A stretch of DNA of 64,000 nt from an uncultured Cedecea sp. (GTDB taxonomy: Bacteria > Pseudomonadota > Gammaproteobacteria > Enterobacterales > Enterobacteriaceae). Within the stretch, counting starts at the first letter, position 1, and every line of letters starts with the position of its first letter. Shown here piece by piece: positions 8,996-19,275 of the stretch. The stretch is taken from NCBI RefSeq assembly GCF_947498825.1, contig NZ_CANMLV010000001.1, positions 248,001 to 312,000 of the forward strand. Reading direction: 5' to 3'. The position numbers were made by a program, and so were the translations under genes. The notes under the pieces are model-generated. The model searched no databases. It was not told the origin of the DNA and was given only the letters and a program-made list of their open reading frames with translations.

Positions 8996-10111
8996 TCACT
9001 GTTTTACGTCTTTCAATGAATAGCTCAGGGTAACTGGGCTGTCCGGGATCTGGGTAAAGTTCTTAATAATATGATGATAATCGGCTTCCGGATTAAGCTG
9101 CTGCAACGCCTGCGGATATAAATCTTTAGCCAGCACTTCCATCCCAACAATGTTATAAGGATGATTATAGAAGTGATGGTAGACACCAAATACATTGCCT
9201 TTCTGTACCGGTTCTATCATTTCAAATGTCGGCCTGGAAAGAAGTTCATTGAAAACTGGGGTTACTTCATCCTTCGTGACGTTATATCCGAACGGTAATA
9301 CATTCTGATTAGCACGCTTAGATCCCGTCATAATATAAACATCCGGTTTCATCGCAATAATCTTCTCGATAGAAATAAATCCTGTGCTGCCAGGCAATAA
9401 CTCTGAACCGATATTTTTGCCTCCGACCGCCTCTACCAGCCCGCCCCAGCCATTATGTCCGTGGGTAAAGCAGCAGTTCTCGCTGTTACCAGCAATAGGT
9501 TCAATAAAGACTGTAGGTTTATTCTTTTCAGCTTTTGTAACCTGTTGTAATGCATTCAGCTGCTGCTGATAATAGTCAGTATACTCTTTAGCACGTGATT
9601 CCTGATTCAAAACCGTTCCCAGTAAATCGACGCTTTTTGCCGTATTTTCCAGCGGATGCAATTCATAATCGACAAAAATAACCGGAATATTTAATTTTTT
9701 TAAAGCCTTAATGACCCCAGATTGCTCCAGTGCAGGTTTAGCGCGTAACTGAGCTATCATAATATCCGGCTGCTTTGCCAGTACGCTTTCCAGATTAACT
9801 TCCCCCTGATCGCTGAACCCCATATCAATAATGGCTTTTGAGTCAGGCCATTTTTCACTTAGCAGCGCCCAGCTACGACTATCCTGTTTTTTCAGTAAAT
9901 TATTCCAGGCTACCACTCGCTTAAAAGGCATTTCACGATCGAGTAACGCCAGCGCCATGATGTCACGCCCGTCCTGCAAGATAACGCGCGCAGGTTCTTT
10001 TTCTAAGGTTATCTTTTGATTGTCCATATCGGTGATGGTCACCGGATAGGTGGTTGCAGCACAGCTCAGTGAAGTCAATAGCAGTCCGGAGAGGATAAAA
10101 GGTACTTTCAT
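8996..10111 (-). CDS. Periplasmic siderophore/metal-binding protein of an ABC importer
   Basis: From the ATG at 10111 the product is 371 aa: a signal peptide (MKVPFILSGLLLTSLSCA) followed by the TroA/FecB-type binding fold, with two lobes and the phrases VTITDMDNQKITLEKEPARVI and KPDVYIMTG typical of iron-siderophore or cobalamin binding proteins. HGHNGWGGLVEAVGGKNIG is the conserved block of the second lobe. An AGGGCC eight bases before 10111 supports this start; an in-frame ATG further upstream would give an unlikely N-terminal extension. No permease or ATPase gene lies beside it, so it probably delivers to a transporter encoded elsewhere. Confidence 0.85.
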   Translation of the reverse strand: MKVPFILSGLLLTSLSCAATTYPVTITDMDNQKITLEKEPARVILQDGRDIMALALLDREMPFKRVVAWNNLLKKQDSRSWALLSEKWPDSKAIIDMGFSDQGEVNLESVLAKQPDIMIAQLRAKPALEQSGVIKALKKLNIPVIFVDYELHPLENTAKSVDLLGTVLNQESRAKEYTDYYQQQLNALQQVTKAEKNKPTVFIEPIAGNSENCCFTHGHNGWGGLVEAVGGKNIGSELLPGSTGFISIEKIIAMKPDVYIMTGSKRANQNVLPFGYNVTKDEVTPVFNELLSRPTFEMIEPVQKGNVFGVYHHFYNHPYNIVGMEVLAKDLYPQALQQLNPEADYHHIIKNFTQIPDSPVTLSYSLKDVKQ

Positions 10112-10413
10112 TGCAGGCCCTATGATAAAGAGATTGTTAATCATTTTCATTTAGAAAAATTTAACGCAAATCTCCCTGCCATGTCTTAATAAACTTACAT
10201 TTCGTTTAAGAAGTATATACATAAGCGTACAAAATTTTCTTGCCTGGGTCAGTCCGGACACCAGACAAGCCCATATCATTATTTTACTTTCTTCCTGAAA
10301 TCCTGCTGCAAAATCAAAGCGAGCATGATTTTCCTTTTCTTTGATTATATATTGCATAATCAGACACAATGAATCATCATCGAGCAACACAAAACCATCA
10401 TGAGACTGCTATT

Positions 10414-11205
10414 ATGCCTGTCACCAGACCCACAACTCAGTTTCTGCACCAGCTCGCCGAAGTGGCGGAGAAACGAACGCTCGAAAGTTATCTGGAATCC
10501 CACCATATCGATATCTCGACAAAACCTAAGGACGGTTTCCGATTCGATCCGGTAACAAACGTTGATCGTGAAACAGAGTTATTGCTGCGGGAACTGATTA
10601 CTCAACAGTATCCAGACCACGCGATACTCGGTGAAGAATTTGGCCAAAGTGGACAAAGTCACTTTCAGTGGGTCATTGATCCTATTGACGGAACGCGCCC
10701 GTTTTTGTGTGGACTCCCGGTGTGGGGATGTCTGATTGGCTTGCTGGAACAGGGAAGAGCCACCATGGGTATAATGAGCCAGCCTTATACTGGCGACCGC
10801 TTTTGGTCCGATGGTGAACAATCCTGGTTTTCTGGTCGTCTGGGTGAAAAAAGAATTCATACGCGACAAAAAGTCGAAATACATCAGGCTATCCTGCACA
10901 CAACATCACCTGAATCTGTTGATTTATATCCCGATAATCATTTCAATCTGCTGCACGATAAAACATTGATGACGCGCTTCGGCGGCGAATGTTATGCCAT
11001 GGCAATGCTGGCAGCAGGTCATATCGATATTTGTGTTGAATACGCTCTACAGCCTTACGATATTGTTGCACTCATCCCCATCATTGAGCATGCCGGTGGC
11101 GTTGTCACCACACTCGACGGTGGTCGGGCAGAAAATGGCGGCGCGGTTGTCGCCAGTGCGAATGCCAGACTCCACGCAGATGTTCTGAATATTCTTAATG
11201 CCTGA
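10414..11205 (+). CDS. Inositol-monophosphatase-family phosphatase (HisN-like)
   Basis: The product (263 aa from the chosen ATG) shows the metal-binding motifs of this family in order: GEEFG, WVIDPIDGTRPF and, near the end, LQPYDIVALIPIIEHAGG. These bind two or three magnesium ions and cleave a sugar or histidinol phosphate. It resembles the HisN type of histidinol-phosphatase, but the substrate is not certain. The start at 10414 is chosen because GAG lies about ten bases upstream and the earlier ATG would add a polar, poorly conserved tail. It is followed 63 bases later by the MFS gene on the same strand. Confidence 0.85.
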   Translation: MPVTRPTTQFLHQLAEVAEKRTLESYLESHHIDISTKPKDGFRFDPVTNVDRETELLLRELITQQYPDHAILGEEFGQSGQSHFQWVIDPIDGTRPFLCGLPVWGCLIGLLEQGRATMGIMSQPYTGDRFWSDGEQSWFSGRLGEKRIHTRQKVEIHQAILHTTSPESVDLYPDNHFNLLHDKTLMTRFGGECYAMAMLAAGHIDICVEYALQPYDIVALIPIIEHAGGVVTTLDGGRAENGGAVVASANARLHADVLNILNA

Positions 11206-11268
11206 TAAAAGTCTTGAGGCGGCTCTCTGCCTCAAGACTCGCAGAACCATATTGTCCGGACAAAAATC

Positions 11269-12399
11269 ATGAATGACAGAGTCTCCACGCGTATTATTTT
11301 TTTCGTTGCCGGGTTAGCGACCGCCACCTGGGCTGTGATTGTTCCTTTTGCTAAAGCCAATACTGGCGTTAATGACGCCTTACTGGGCACGCTATTACTA
11401 TGCCTGGGTGTCGGCGCTATCGTTGCCATGCCGGTAACCGGGATCCTGACCTCTCGTTATGGGTGCAGAAAAGTCATTTGTGCCGCAGTAGTGATTATCT
11501 TACTGGCGATGCCCTTTCTTCCTCTGGTGACTTCCCCCCTGCTATTAGGGCTCTGTCTGCTGGTTTTCGGTGTAGGAGTGGGAATAACAGACTGTGCAAT
11601 GAACGTGCAGGCGATTCTGGTTGAGAAATCATCTGCAAAGCCGCTGATGTCCGGATTTCATGGCATGTTCAGTGTGGGAGGTATTGCGGGCGCTGGCATG
11701 ATGACCGGACTGATGAGCCTCGACTTCGGCGTCATTGCTGCGACCTTGACTATGTCGGCTCTAGTGTTGTTCTTGCTACTGATCAGTTTCAAGGCAATGC
11801 TGCCTTATGCTAACCCCACAGAAGGCCCGGCCTTCGCTATCCCTAAAGGTACGGTATTAATTATTAGTGCCATTTGCTTCATTGTCTTTATGGCTGAAGG
11901 CACGGTTCTGGACTGGGGTGCGCTCTACCTGGTGGAAAGCCGGAATATCCCGGAAACCCTCGGGGGGCTCGGTTTTGCCACTTTTGCAGTCGCCATGACC
12001 TTCGGCAGATTGACAGGGGATTATATTGTTACCCGCTTTGGTGCGCTGAGAGTCGTCATACTCGGCAGCGTTATCGCTGCGATTGGCTTTCTGATGCTGA
12101 TAACCAGTTACGCCCTCCTGCCGGTGCTGGCAGGTTATCTGTTAATTGGTCTTGGCTGCGCGAATATTGTTCCGGTGATGTTTACCCAGACAGGGAAACA
12201 AAAGAGCATGCCGCAGATGGTGGCTGTTCCCGCTGTCACCTCGGTCGCTTATCTCGGAATTTTAGCCGGTCCGGCCATCATCGGTTATATCGCCTGGCAC
12301 AGTTCTATTGCCCATGGCTTTATTTTTGTCACCCTGCTGGTTATCGTCGCCGCGTTACTGTCCTTCAGTATCCGAAATCTGCTTAAAGCCCATATCTGA
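11269..12399 (+). CDS. MFS transporter, YbjJ-like
   Basis: The 376-aa protein is hydrophobic throughout with about twelve membrane segments. The loop after helix 2 (SRYGCRKVI) is a degenerate MFS motif, and GTVLDWGALYLVE resembles the middle of YbjJ-type permeases. In E. coli ybjJ sits beside ybjI, a HAD phosphatase, and the same pairing is seen here with a damaged ybjI-like gene. The transported substrate is not known. Confidence 0.8.
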   Translation: MNDRVSTRIIFFVAGLATATWAVIVPFAKANTGVNDALLGTLLLCLGVGAIVAMPVTGILTSRYGCRKVICAAVVIILLAMPFLPLVTSPLLLGLCLLVFGVGVGITDCAMNVQAILVEKSSAKPLMSGFHGMFSVGGIAGAGMMTGLMSLDFGVIAATLTMSALVLFLLLISFKAMLPYANPTEGPAFAIPKGTVLIISAICFIVFMAEGTVLDWGALYLVESRNIPETLGGLGFATFAVAMTFGRLTGDYIVTRFGALRVVILGSVIAAIGFLMLITSYALLPVLAGYLLIGLGCANIVPVMFTQTGKQKSMPQMVAVPAVTSVAYLGILAGPAIIGYIAWHSSIAHGFIFVTLLVIVAALLSFSIRNLLKAHI

Positions 12400-12629
12400 A
12401 GATGAAATCTGACAGATAATCCTGTTTACGCCGGAGATATTTTTCATTCCGGCGCAAAGAAACCAAATGCATCACAAACAACCACAATACATCAAGAAAC
12501 ACATCTTAACATTGCATGATATATCACCCGCTGTTAATGTAATCCCTCACCCTCTGAGACTCGCAATAACCTACTCTCAAAAAACGCGACATCAGGGTAA
12601 AACGCACTAACCACAATGAAGGGGATAAA

Positions 12630-13137
12630 ATGATTAAGTCAGTCATCACAGATTTAGACGGGACCTTTCTTAACAGTCAGGGGGACTATGACAGGGCCTT
12701 ATTTGCTGAAGTAAGTGCCATGATGACGGCAAAAGGTGTCCAGTTTGCTACTTGCACAGGTACGGGACGACTTTGTCAAAATCGCCGTTTATGATGAAAG
12801 CGGCGGCTGTCCGCAGACTCGCCCGAGCCTGAAACCTTATGAGAATGATGTCTATATCGTGGTCTCAGAGGCGGCATGGATAGATATCGCCGACTATGGG
12901 GTGCATAAAGGGACAACAGTGCAGAGACTGCAGGCATTACTGAATATCGGTTCACATGAAACAATGGCTTTTGGTGACGGGTTTAATGATCTCGAGCTAC
13001 TGGCGGCCGCTGAATACAGCTTTGCTATGCGTAATGCTTTCGAGGAAACCAAGGCTGCCGCTAGATTTGTCACGGGCAGTAATGATGAAAATGCCGTTCA
13101 GGAAACCATTAAACGTATTTTAGCTTTGCAGTCCTGA
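12630..13137 (+). pseudogene. ybjI: ybjI-like Cof-type HAD phosphatase with internal deletion
   Basis: The ATG at 12630 (GGGG seven bases upstream) opens with VITDLDGTFLN, the nucleophile motif of HAD phosphatases, and runs about 45 codons to ATCTGT. There the frame changes and the sequence continues with a part normally 90-100 residues further on. The other frame then carries GDGFNDLELL, the last catalytic motif, to the normal end. Full-length relatives have about 271 residues; here about 165 remain in two frames. An internal deletion plus frameshift has removed most of the cap domain, so the gene is dead. Confidence 0.85.
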
Positions 13138-13188
13138 CAACAGACCAGAAAGCGGAACCTACTCCGCTTGCTGGCTACCTGAGAGCCT

Positions 13189-13953
13189 CTATTCGGCCAC
13201 TTCTATTCGCATCCCGATATGACTGAAGTCACTGGTATTGGTCTGCGGGCTTACCACCGCAACATCAATATCTTCACAAGAGGCGACTTTATACCGGGCA
13301 ACCTGTGGCATTTTCTCTGCGGTCACTGCCGCAATCACTTCGCTACTCTGGCTGAGTACCTCTTTTTTAAAACAGGCGTCATCATAGTAAACCGCGGTTA
13401 ATCCTGCCTGAGGATCCAACCCACATACACCGACAAAAGCCTGATCGAAGATCATATCGTTAATTTGTTTCACGGTGTCTGAACCCAGCGTACTTCCTGT
13501 AAGCGGGTTCACCTTGCCACCCAGTAAAATCAGCTCACCGCGGCTACGGCTACTCAGGGCTGCTGCAATCTGTGGCGAGTTTGTCACAATGGTTAATGCC
13601 AGTGTTTCGGGAATAAACTCGACCATCGCCAGATAGGTCGAGCCAGCATCAATAAAGACACAGCTATCAGCTTTGAGCATTTTTGCACAATGTCTGGCGA
13701 CCTGAGATTTTTCCTGCATATTCTGAGATGCCCGCACCTCAAAACTCGCCGACTGCACCATCTGGCTGACCGCACCGCCATAGACTTTTTTGCAAATGCC
13801 TCGTCTGGCCAGTTCCTGCAAGTCACGGCGAATAGTATGCTCTGAAACGCCCAGCTGTTTTGCCAAATCCGTACCAATCACCCGGCCTTTATCCGTCAGC
13901 ATTTGCTGGATCATCGCCTGACGCTGGTCCGGAAATGCATCATAATCTGTCAC
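13189..13953 (-). CDS. DeoR-family transcriptional regulator
   Basis: The 254-aa protein has an N-terminal winged helix (RQAMIQQMLTDKGRVIGTDLAKQLGVSEHTIRRDLQEL) and the DeoR sugar-phosphate sensor domain, with GLTAVYYDDACFKKEV and the isomerase-like IDAGST block. It faces the MFS/HAD pair and probably controls it in response to a phosphorylated sugar. That link rests on position alone. Confidence 0.88.
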   Translation of the reverse strand: MTDYDAFPDQRQAMIQQMLTDKGRVIGTDLAKQLGVSEHTIRRDLQELARRGICKKVYGGAVSQMVQSASFEVRASQNMQEKSQVARHCAKMLKADSCVFIDAGSTYLAMVEFIPETLALTIVTNSPQIAAALSSRSRGELILLGGKVNPLTGSTLGSDTVKQINDMIFDQAFVGVCGLDPQAGLTAVYYDDACFKKEVLSQSSEVIAAVTAEKMPQVARYKVASCEDIDVAVVSPQTNTSDFSHIGMRIEVAE

Positions 13954-14021
13954 GATGCGCCCTCAATTAAAAGTAATATGTCATAATCTAGCATGAAAGG
14001 GAGTCTTCCGTGAGCCAGTTT

Positions 14022-14960
14022 CTATAATGGATTAAGCACCGCGTTCTGGTTATCAACCCGAACAGGCATACCGGAACGACGGGTAAGCGCCTCGTTAAAG
14101 GTATCAGCATCAACGGTCAATTCGGCCGCCATTTTCTGTAATGTCTGTGCCATCGGTAACGGGACTTTTTTGTTCGATTCAAATTCAGCCCGGTTACGCG
14201 ACAGCGGCTCATGCACTTCAATCCAGCGACTGCCGTCCGACTCAAGCGCGATTTTTACCGGTTGATCGATTATCTGGACACGTTCGCCTTCACGAACCTG
14301 ATTAAACAGCCATTCAATATCGTCATTGCGTAAACGAATGCAGCCCTGACTCACCCGCAGACCAATACCAAAATTGGCGTTGGTGCCATGTATCGCATAA
14401 AGCTTACCAATGTAGATAGCATACAGCCCCATCGGGTTATCAACACCTGGCGGAACAAACGCCGGGAGTTCCCTCCCCTCTCTGGCATATTCTCTGCGTG
14501 TATTGGCAGTAGGAGTCCAGGATGGCCCCTCTTTTTTACGCTCAATTTTCGTCACCCAGTTGCGGGGGGTCTCACGCCCGGCCTGACCTATACCAATGGG
14601 CAAGACTTCAACCGTATCACCGCCCGGCGGGTAGTAATACAACCGCATCTCGGCGACGTTCACCACAATCCCCTGACGTACGGTATCTGGCAGAATAATT
14701 TGCTGGGGAATAATCAGGGTGGTTCCGCCAGCAGGCAGGAAAGGATCGACGCCGGGATTCGCCTCCAGAATATTACTCAGCCCCTGGCCATACTGGGCTG
14801 CATAATATTCAAGCGGCTGCGTATTCCCAGGAGCAATAGTAATCGTCAAGGGCTCCCCCACCAGGCGGCTGCCTTCAGATGGTAGTGGGTATGTGACAGC
14901 CCAGGCACCATGGGTCAGAGCCGTTAGCGCCAGGATAAAAGAAGATAGATACCGCATCAT
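14022..14960 (-). CDS. ldtA: L,D-transpeptidase of the ErfK/YbiS family (LdtA)
   Basis: The 312-aa product has a signal peptide (to about residue 21), a LysM-like segment ([20 protein letters not shown]) and a YkuD catalytic domain with H191 of HGTN and the nucleophile C207 in [10 protein letters not shown]. It works in the periplasm, anchoring Braun lipoprotein to peptidoglycan or making 3-3 cross-links. In E. coli erfK lies in the same asn-tRNA neighbourhood, which supports the choice of this paralogue. Confidence 0.9.
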   Translation of the reverse strand: MMRYLSSFILALTALTHGAWAVTYPLPSEGSRLVGEPLTITIAPGNTQPLEYYAAQYGQGLSNILEANPGVDPFLPAGGTTLIIPQQIILPDTVRQGIVVNVAEMRLYYYPPGGDTVEVLPIGIGQAGRETPRNWVTKIERKKEGPSWTPTANTRREYAREGRELPAFVPPGVDNPMGLYAIYIGKLYAIHGTNANFGIGLRVSQGCIRLRNDDIEWLFNQVREGERVQIIDQPVKIALESDGSRWIEVHEPLSRNRAEFESNKKVPLPMAQTLQKMAAELTVDADTFNEALTRRSGMPVRVDNQNAVLNPL

Positions 14961-15112
14961 ATTGTACTTCTCGCTACAGGTTAATCTGTTCTCCGTTTAT
15001 CATAACGTGCTTTGCGATTTAAGGCAGGTACTTCTGATTGAATATCCGCTAAGGGTTGCGTCTGGCTGATGCAATATGCATCATACCCCGTGCATTTATT
15101 AAAGGAGGAATT

Positions 15113-16363
15113 ATGAAGGCACTGATTTCCGAGCTCGAAAAATATGGAATAACACCCGACGAAACACCCTATCTGGTCGTAATGGCAGTTATTATTTTAT
15201 TAACGGCCATAATTGTGCACGTTATTCTGCACCGGGTAGTATTGAGAAGCATTGAAAAACGAGCTCAAGTCAGTTCCAGCCTGACATTGCAAGTTTTTAC
15301 TCAAAACAAACTCTTTCATCGACTGGCATTTATGCTGCAAGGCATTATCGTCAATGTGCAGGCCGTATTATGGCTAAAATCAGGTTCTGATGAACTGGTT
15401 ATTCTGAGTACCTGTGCTCAGCTCTGGGTGATGCTTTACGCACTACTATCTGTCTTCTCTCTGTTGGATGTGATTACCGGACTGTCGCATAAATTCACTA
15501 CCGTTTCGCATCTACCCTTAAAGGGAATATTCCAGAGTCTGAAACTTATCTGCTCGTTGATTGTTGGCATCATGATTATTTCCCTGCTGATTGGGAAATC
15601 ACCCGCCATTCTTATCAGTGGGTTAGGTGCCATGGCCGCAGTCCTGATGTTGGTATTTAAAGATCCCATTCTTGGGCTGGTGGCGGGTATTCAGCTGTCT
15701 GCGAACAATATGCTTAAGCTGGGTGACTGGCTGGAAATGCCAAAATATGGTGCCGATGGTGCGGTTATCGATATTGGCTTAACCACAGTAAAAGTGCAGA
15801 ACTGGGATAATACCATTACCTCAATGCCCACTTATGCCCTGGTCTCTGATTCTTTCAAAAACTGGAGCGGTATGTCTGCATCCGGCGGACGCAGAATTAA
15901 ACGCAGTTTATTTATTGATACCACCAGCATTCATTTTTTGTCTGAGGAAGAGCAAAGTAAGTTACAGCAAGCTAACTTGCTTTCCCCGTATATCAGTGAA
16001 CGCAATAGCGAAATTAAAGAATATAATCAGCAAATTAATAACAGTTCCGTGCTGAATCAGCGGCAGATGACCAATATTGGTACCTTCCGTATTTATCTCG
16101 CTGAATATCTGCGTAACCATCCGAAAGTTCATAAGAATATGACCATGATGGTACGCCAGCTAGCACCGGATGCTCAGGGCTTACCGCTGGAGATTTATTG
16201 CTTTACCAATACCGTGGCATGGCTGGAATATGAAGCGATCCAGTCTGATATCTTTGACCATATTTTTGCGATTGTCGGTGAATTTGGTCTGCGCGTTTAT
16301 CAGGCCCCTACCGGGAATGACGTACGATCGCTTGCCAATATTGTTGCCCACAAAGTCGATTAA
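15113..16363 (+). CDS. ybdG: YbdG, miniconductance mechanosensitive channel (MscM)
   Basis: The 416-aa protein equals E. coli YbdG in length and follows it closely, for example [20 protein letters not shown] in the pore helix and [20 protein letters not shown] in the beta domain. It forms an inner-membrane channel that opens under mild osmotic down-shock. The ATG at 15113 follows a strong AAAGGAGG six to eight bases upstream, so I reject the longer upstream frame. Confidence 0.95.
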   Translation: MKALISELEKYGITPDETPYLVVMAVIILLTAIIVHVILHRVVLRSIEKRAQVSSSLTLQVFTQNKLFHRLAFMLQGIIVNVQAVLWLKSGSDELVILSTCAQLWVMLYALLSVFSLLDVITGLSHKFTTVSHLPLKGIFQSLKLICSLIVGIMIISLLIGKSPAILISGLGAMAAVLMLVFKDPILGLVAGIQLSANNMLKLGDWLEMPKYGADGAVIDIGLTTVKVQNWDNTITSMPTYALVSDSFKNWSGMSASGGRRIKRSLFIDTTSIHFLSEEEQSKLQQANLLSPYISERNSEIKEYNQQINNSSVLNQRQMTNIGTFRIYLAEYLRNHPKVHKNMTMMVRQLAPDAQGLPLEIYCFTNTVAWLEYEAIQSDIFDHIFAIVGEFGLRVYQAPTGNDVRSLANIVAHKVD

Positions 16364-16374
16364 ATCTGTCTTAC

Positions 16375-16405
16375 AGTCATCAACCACGTAACGTGGTTGA
16401 TGACT
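16375..16405. terminator. Hairpin between ybdG and yeeO
   Basis: A perfect 15-base inverted repeat (AGTCATCAACCACGT and its complement) with a one-base centre lies between two convergent genes. It lacks a T-run on the plus strand and may stop transcription from both sides. Confidence 0.6.
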
Positions 16406-16419
16406 ACTCCCGGAAAGAT

Positions 16420-17841
16420 TTATTTCTGAGGTCGAGGATACTTTTGTAACCAGCGGCCGCTGGCCATACGCCAGTAGAAACAGGCCCCGCGAACCGCCCA
16501 GTCCAGGAACATCCCCAGCCAGACGCCCACGACGCCCATCCCCAGAACAATCCCTAACGTATAACCTGCCACCACTCGACAACCCCACATCCCGAGCATC
16601 GCCACCCACATAGCATAACGGGCATCACGCGCCCCTTTCAGCCCGGCAGGCAGGACCCAGGAAGCGGCCCAGATAGGCATAAATGCGGCGTTCATCCACA
16701 GAAGAATAACCACAACATGGATAACATCCGGATCGTCGGTGTAAAAAGAGGCAAAAAGCCCGGCAAAAGGCGCAGTCCCCCAGGCAATGATTGTCAGCAC
16801 CACGGTAGAGAGCCAAAGAACATGCCGTAGCTGACGCTCTGCCTGGGCTATTTCACCTTTACCTAATCGTTTTCCAACGATAATGGTCGATGCTGAACCA
16901 AGGGCATTACCTGGCAGGTTAATTAATGCCGCCACCGAAAAGGCAATAAAGTTACCGGCAATTACGCTGGTTCCCATGCCGGCAACAAACATCTGGGTCA
17001 GCAATTTACCGCCATTAAACAGCACTGATTCGACGCTGGCCGGAATACCAATTCCCAGCACCTCGCGCAGAATGCCGGTGTTAAGACGAGTAAAGTAACT
17101 TCGGAAGGTAATACGCAGGGCCGGATTAACGCCACTCATTAATATCAGAATAATGGCGATGGCCCCCACATAGCGGGAAATTGTCAAACCGAGTCCGGCA
17201 CCAATAAAACCCAAGCCATCCCAGCTGAAAATACCGTAGATAAGGATACTGCTGAAGAGGATATTGAGAATATTCATGCCGCCGTTAATCAATAACGGTA
17301 GCTTGGTGTTGCCGGCACCTCGTAAGGCCCCACTGGCAATCAAGGTGATTGCCGCAGCCGGGTAGCTCCAGACGGTAGTTTGCAGATAAGACAATGCCAG
17401 AGCCTTAACCTCAGGAGAAGCCTTCCCGGCAATCACTTCAATAATATGCGGCCCTGCAATATGGATAACCACCGCCAAGGCGAGCGCAACTAACGTCATC
17501 AGAACTAATGACTGCCTGGCAGCAGCACGTGCGCGTTCGTGATCAAGCTTACCAAAACTGAACGCAACAACAACGGTGGTTCCTAAGTCTACAGCTGCGA
17601 AAAAGGCGATAATCACCATATTGAAGCTGTCAGCAAGCCCGACACCCGCCATTGCATCCTGCCCCAGCCAGCTCACGAGGAACGTACTGAAAACCCCCAT
17701 CAGCAATACACAGGCATTCTCTAAAAAAATCGGCACCGCGAGAGGCATAACCTCACGCCACAAGAGAACACGGTGCGCTTTCCTTTTTGCGCCCCAGGGC
17801 GATTTTTGTACCCCCCGACGCACTATTTCAGTTATGTTCAA
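16420..17841 (-). CDS. yeeO: MATE-family efflux transporter, YeeO-like
   Basis: The 473-aa membrane protein has twelve predicted helices and MATE landmarks such as VPIFLENACVLLMGVFSTFLVSWLG near the start and GARDARYAMWVAMLGMWGCR in the second half. YeeO in E. coli exports flavins and is encoded between asn tRNA genes, and this gene likewise ends next to ybdG and starts beside a tRNA-Asn. It is an inner-membrane cation-coupled exporter. It is shorter at the N-terminus than the 547-aa E. coli protein. Confidence 0.87.
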   Translation of the reverse strand: MNITEIVRRGVQKSPWGAKRKAHRVLLWREVMPLAVPIFLENACVLLMGVFSTFLVSWLGQDAMAGVGLADSFNMVIIAFFAAVDLGTTVVVAFSFGKLDHERARAAARQSLVLMTLVALALAVVIHIAGPHIIEVIAGKASPEVKALALSYLQTTVWSYPAAAITLIASGALRGAGNTKLPLLINGGMNILNILFSSILIYGIFSWDGLGFIGAGLGLTISRYVGAIAIILILMSGVNPALRITFRSYFTRLNTGILREVLGIGIPASVESVLFNGGKLLTQMFVAGMGTSVIAGNFIAFSVAALINLPGNALGSASTIIVGKRLGKGEIAQAERQLRHVLWLSTVVLTIIAWGTAPFAGLFASFYTDDPDVIHVVVILLWMNAAFMPIWAASWVLPAGLKGARDARYAMWVAMLGMWGCRVVAGYTLGIVLGMGVVGVWLGMFLDWAVRGACFYWRMASGRWLQKYPRPQK

Positions 17842-17986
17842 GCCAGAGCCCGGATGTTTAATGAAACATTATTTCAATATGATGAGCCAGGTCAGCGGTT
17901 CCTGCAAAGTTTTTTCAGCTAACGGTATTAAAAGACAACAAGATGTCGGTTGTTTAAGCAAAAAGACATTTTCTGCTATTTTGTCT

Positions 17987-18014
17987 TTGACAAACCTGTA
18001 GCAAAAGCTAAGAT
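17987..18014 (+). promoter_or_regulatory. Promoter of the second tRNA-Asn gene
   Basis: TTGACA (17987-17992), a 16-base spacer and TAAGAT (18009-18014) are followed by a GC-rich discriminator (AGCGCCC), typical of stable-RNA genes under stringent control. Confidence 0.8.
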
Positions 18015-18029
18015 AGCGCCCAACGAAAT

Positions 18030-18105
18030 TCCTCTGTAGTTCAGTCGGTAGAACGGCGGACTGTTAATCCGTATGTCACTGGTTCGAGTCCAGTCAGAGG
18101 AGCCA
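18030..18105 (+). tRNA. tRNA-Asn (anticodon GTT), second copy
   Basis: The 76-base gene is identical to the one at 1263-1338, including the encoded CCA. Enteric bacteria usually carry several asn genes; this one corresponds by position to one of asnU/asnV/asnW near yeeO. Confidence 0.97.
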
Positions 18106-18114
18106 ATTTAAAGA

Positions 18115-18144
18115 AAGCAGACGTTCACTGACGTCTGCTTTTTT
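18115..18144 (+). terminator. Rho-independent terminator after the second tRNA-Asn
   Basis: It has the same 10-base stem and T-run as the terminator behind the first tRNA-Asn. Confidence 0.85.
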
Positions 18145-18318
18145 GCTTTTTATCAATTACTTACCCTCTTTTTTACGTTCACCCTCTTCCACCAAAAAAC
18201 GCTACTACCCACTACTTTTGTTGGTAGAATCGTTGGTATCTCTGGTTCGATTTTGCTTATCCCCATAACTCAAGGTGATCTGTTCCCTATATCATGAGGA
18301 TTACAACACGCTGTTAAT

Positions 18319-18978
18319 TTACAACAATTTTTTCAGTGCATGACTCACAGAAGCCGGGCCACCATACAGATCCGCGCCACTGACTGTCGAGGTTTTACCC
18401 GCTATAGTAACCAGTAATAACGGAACACCAGACACGCCGACTGAACGCATTAGCTGCTTCACGCTGTCTGTACGTTTATCCGTTATCTCAGCGAGTTCTG
18501 TTCCCGCAGTAAAAGGATCGCCGTGAGTCGGGAAATGAATCTCCAGTTCTTTAGCCATGGCATATTCATTGCTGATTTTTGCCACAACGTCACTGCGTGA
18601 GGTATCAAGGCCCCGTACATAGCGTGCAATTTGCAGTTCATGTAACAGGCCCGCTTCAGCTTCAGGTGCAATTCTTTCACAGGCTGTCAGAGCACAATTC
18701 AGCGCATGTGAGTCGAAATTGCCCCCCGAATTCAGCAACTGATGATATTCCTCACTGAAGCGCTGACCTGTCAAAGAAGCGATTCGTTGGTCATTGCCCC
18801 AGGCGTAAGCCGCAAACTGTGGCGACATCGGTCGGGCTCCCTCTCCTGAAAACAGCCCGGACGGGAGCAGCTCCAGCACTTGCGGACAGGACTGTGCCAA
18901 ATATGCCAGCGCAGGGGCACTCGCATAGCACCAGCCACACAGAGGGTCAAAAATATACTGTAATTTTTCGATTTTCAT
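18319..18978 (-). CDS. DsbA-family (FrnE-like) thioredoxin-fold protein
   Basis: The 219-aa protein carries a CGWC redox motif at residues 14-17 (FDPLCGWCYASAP) and the cis-proline region GVSGVPLLLV near the end, with an alpha-helical insertion between them as in DsbA/FrnE proteins. There is no signal peptide, so it should act in the cytoplasm as an oxidoreductase or isomerase. It is a single gene, transcribed away from metY. Confidence 0.85.
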   Translation of the reverse strand: MKIEKLQYIFDPLCGWCYASAPALAYLAQSCPQVLELLPSGLFSGEGARPMSPQFAAYAWGNDQRIASLTGQRFSEEYHQLLNSGGNFDSHALNCALTACERIAPEAEAGLLHELQIARYVRGLDTSRSDVVAKISNEYAMAKELEIHFPTHGDPFTAGTELAEITDKRTDSVKQLMRSVGVSGVPLLLVTIAGKTSTVSGADLYGGPASVSHALKKLL

Positions 18979-19275
18979 TATTGTCGCTCTGGCCTTAACT
19001 TGAGTGGTTTCAGTATATGAGAAAGGGGCTGAGGAAAAATCACATCAGCAGATTTTCTCACGATAATATTCGTCTCTGCCTGTCATTCCAATGATTTTGC
19101 TTTTATCAACAGCGATACATTGGCTCAGGACTTGCTCATTTTCTATCTAATGTAATGCTTTTTATGTATAAATATTTCTCGTTCCGCAACGTATGCTGTT
19201 TATAAAAGTAAAATCATTCGCGCTGCTTTGCGAAGGCGTAAACCTTGACGATGACACATCCACAGAGACTCCTTT

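Larger units (their letters stand above)
18027..18260. repeat. 234-bp direct repeat, copy 2 (tRNA-Asn plus 3' flank)
   Basis: This is the second copy of the repeat at 1260-1493, in the same orientation. It keeps the tRNA, terminator and the island-type flank up to GATTTTGCTTAT, but no integrase start follows; the DsbA-like gene lies behind it instead. Confidence 0.9.

Noticed and set aside
10151..10390. 79-codon minus-strand frame ahead of the binding-protein gene
   Set aside because: It overlaps the promoter region between two divergent genes and has an unlikely composition.
19080..19275. Possible riboswitch or MetJ box upstream of metY
   Set aside because: No S-adenosylmethionine riboswitch core and no pair of AGACGTCT-like boxes can be seen.
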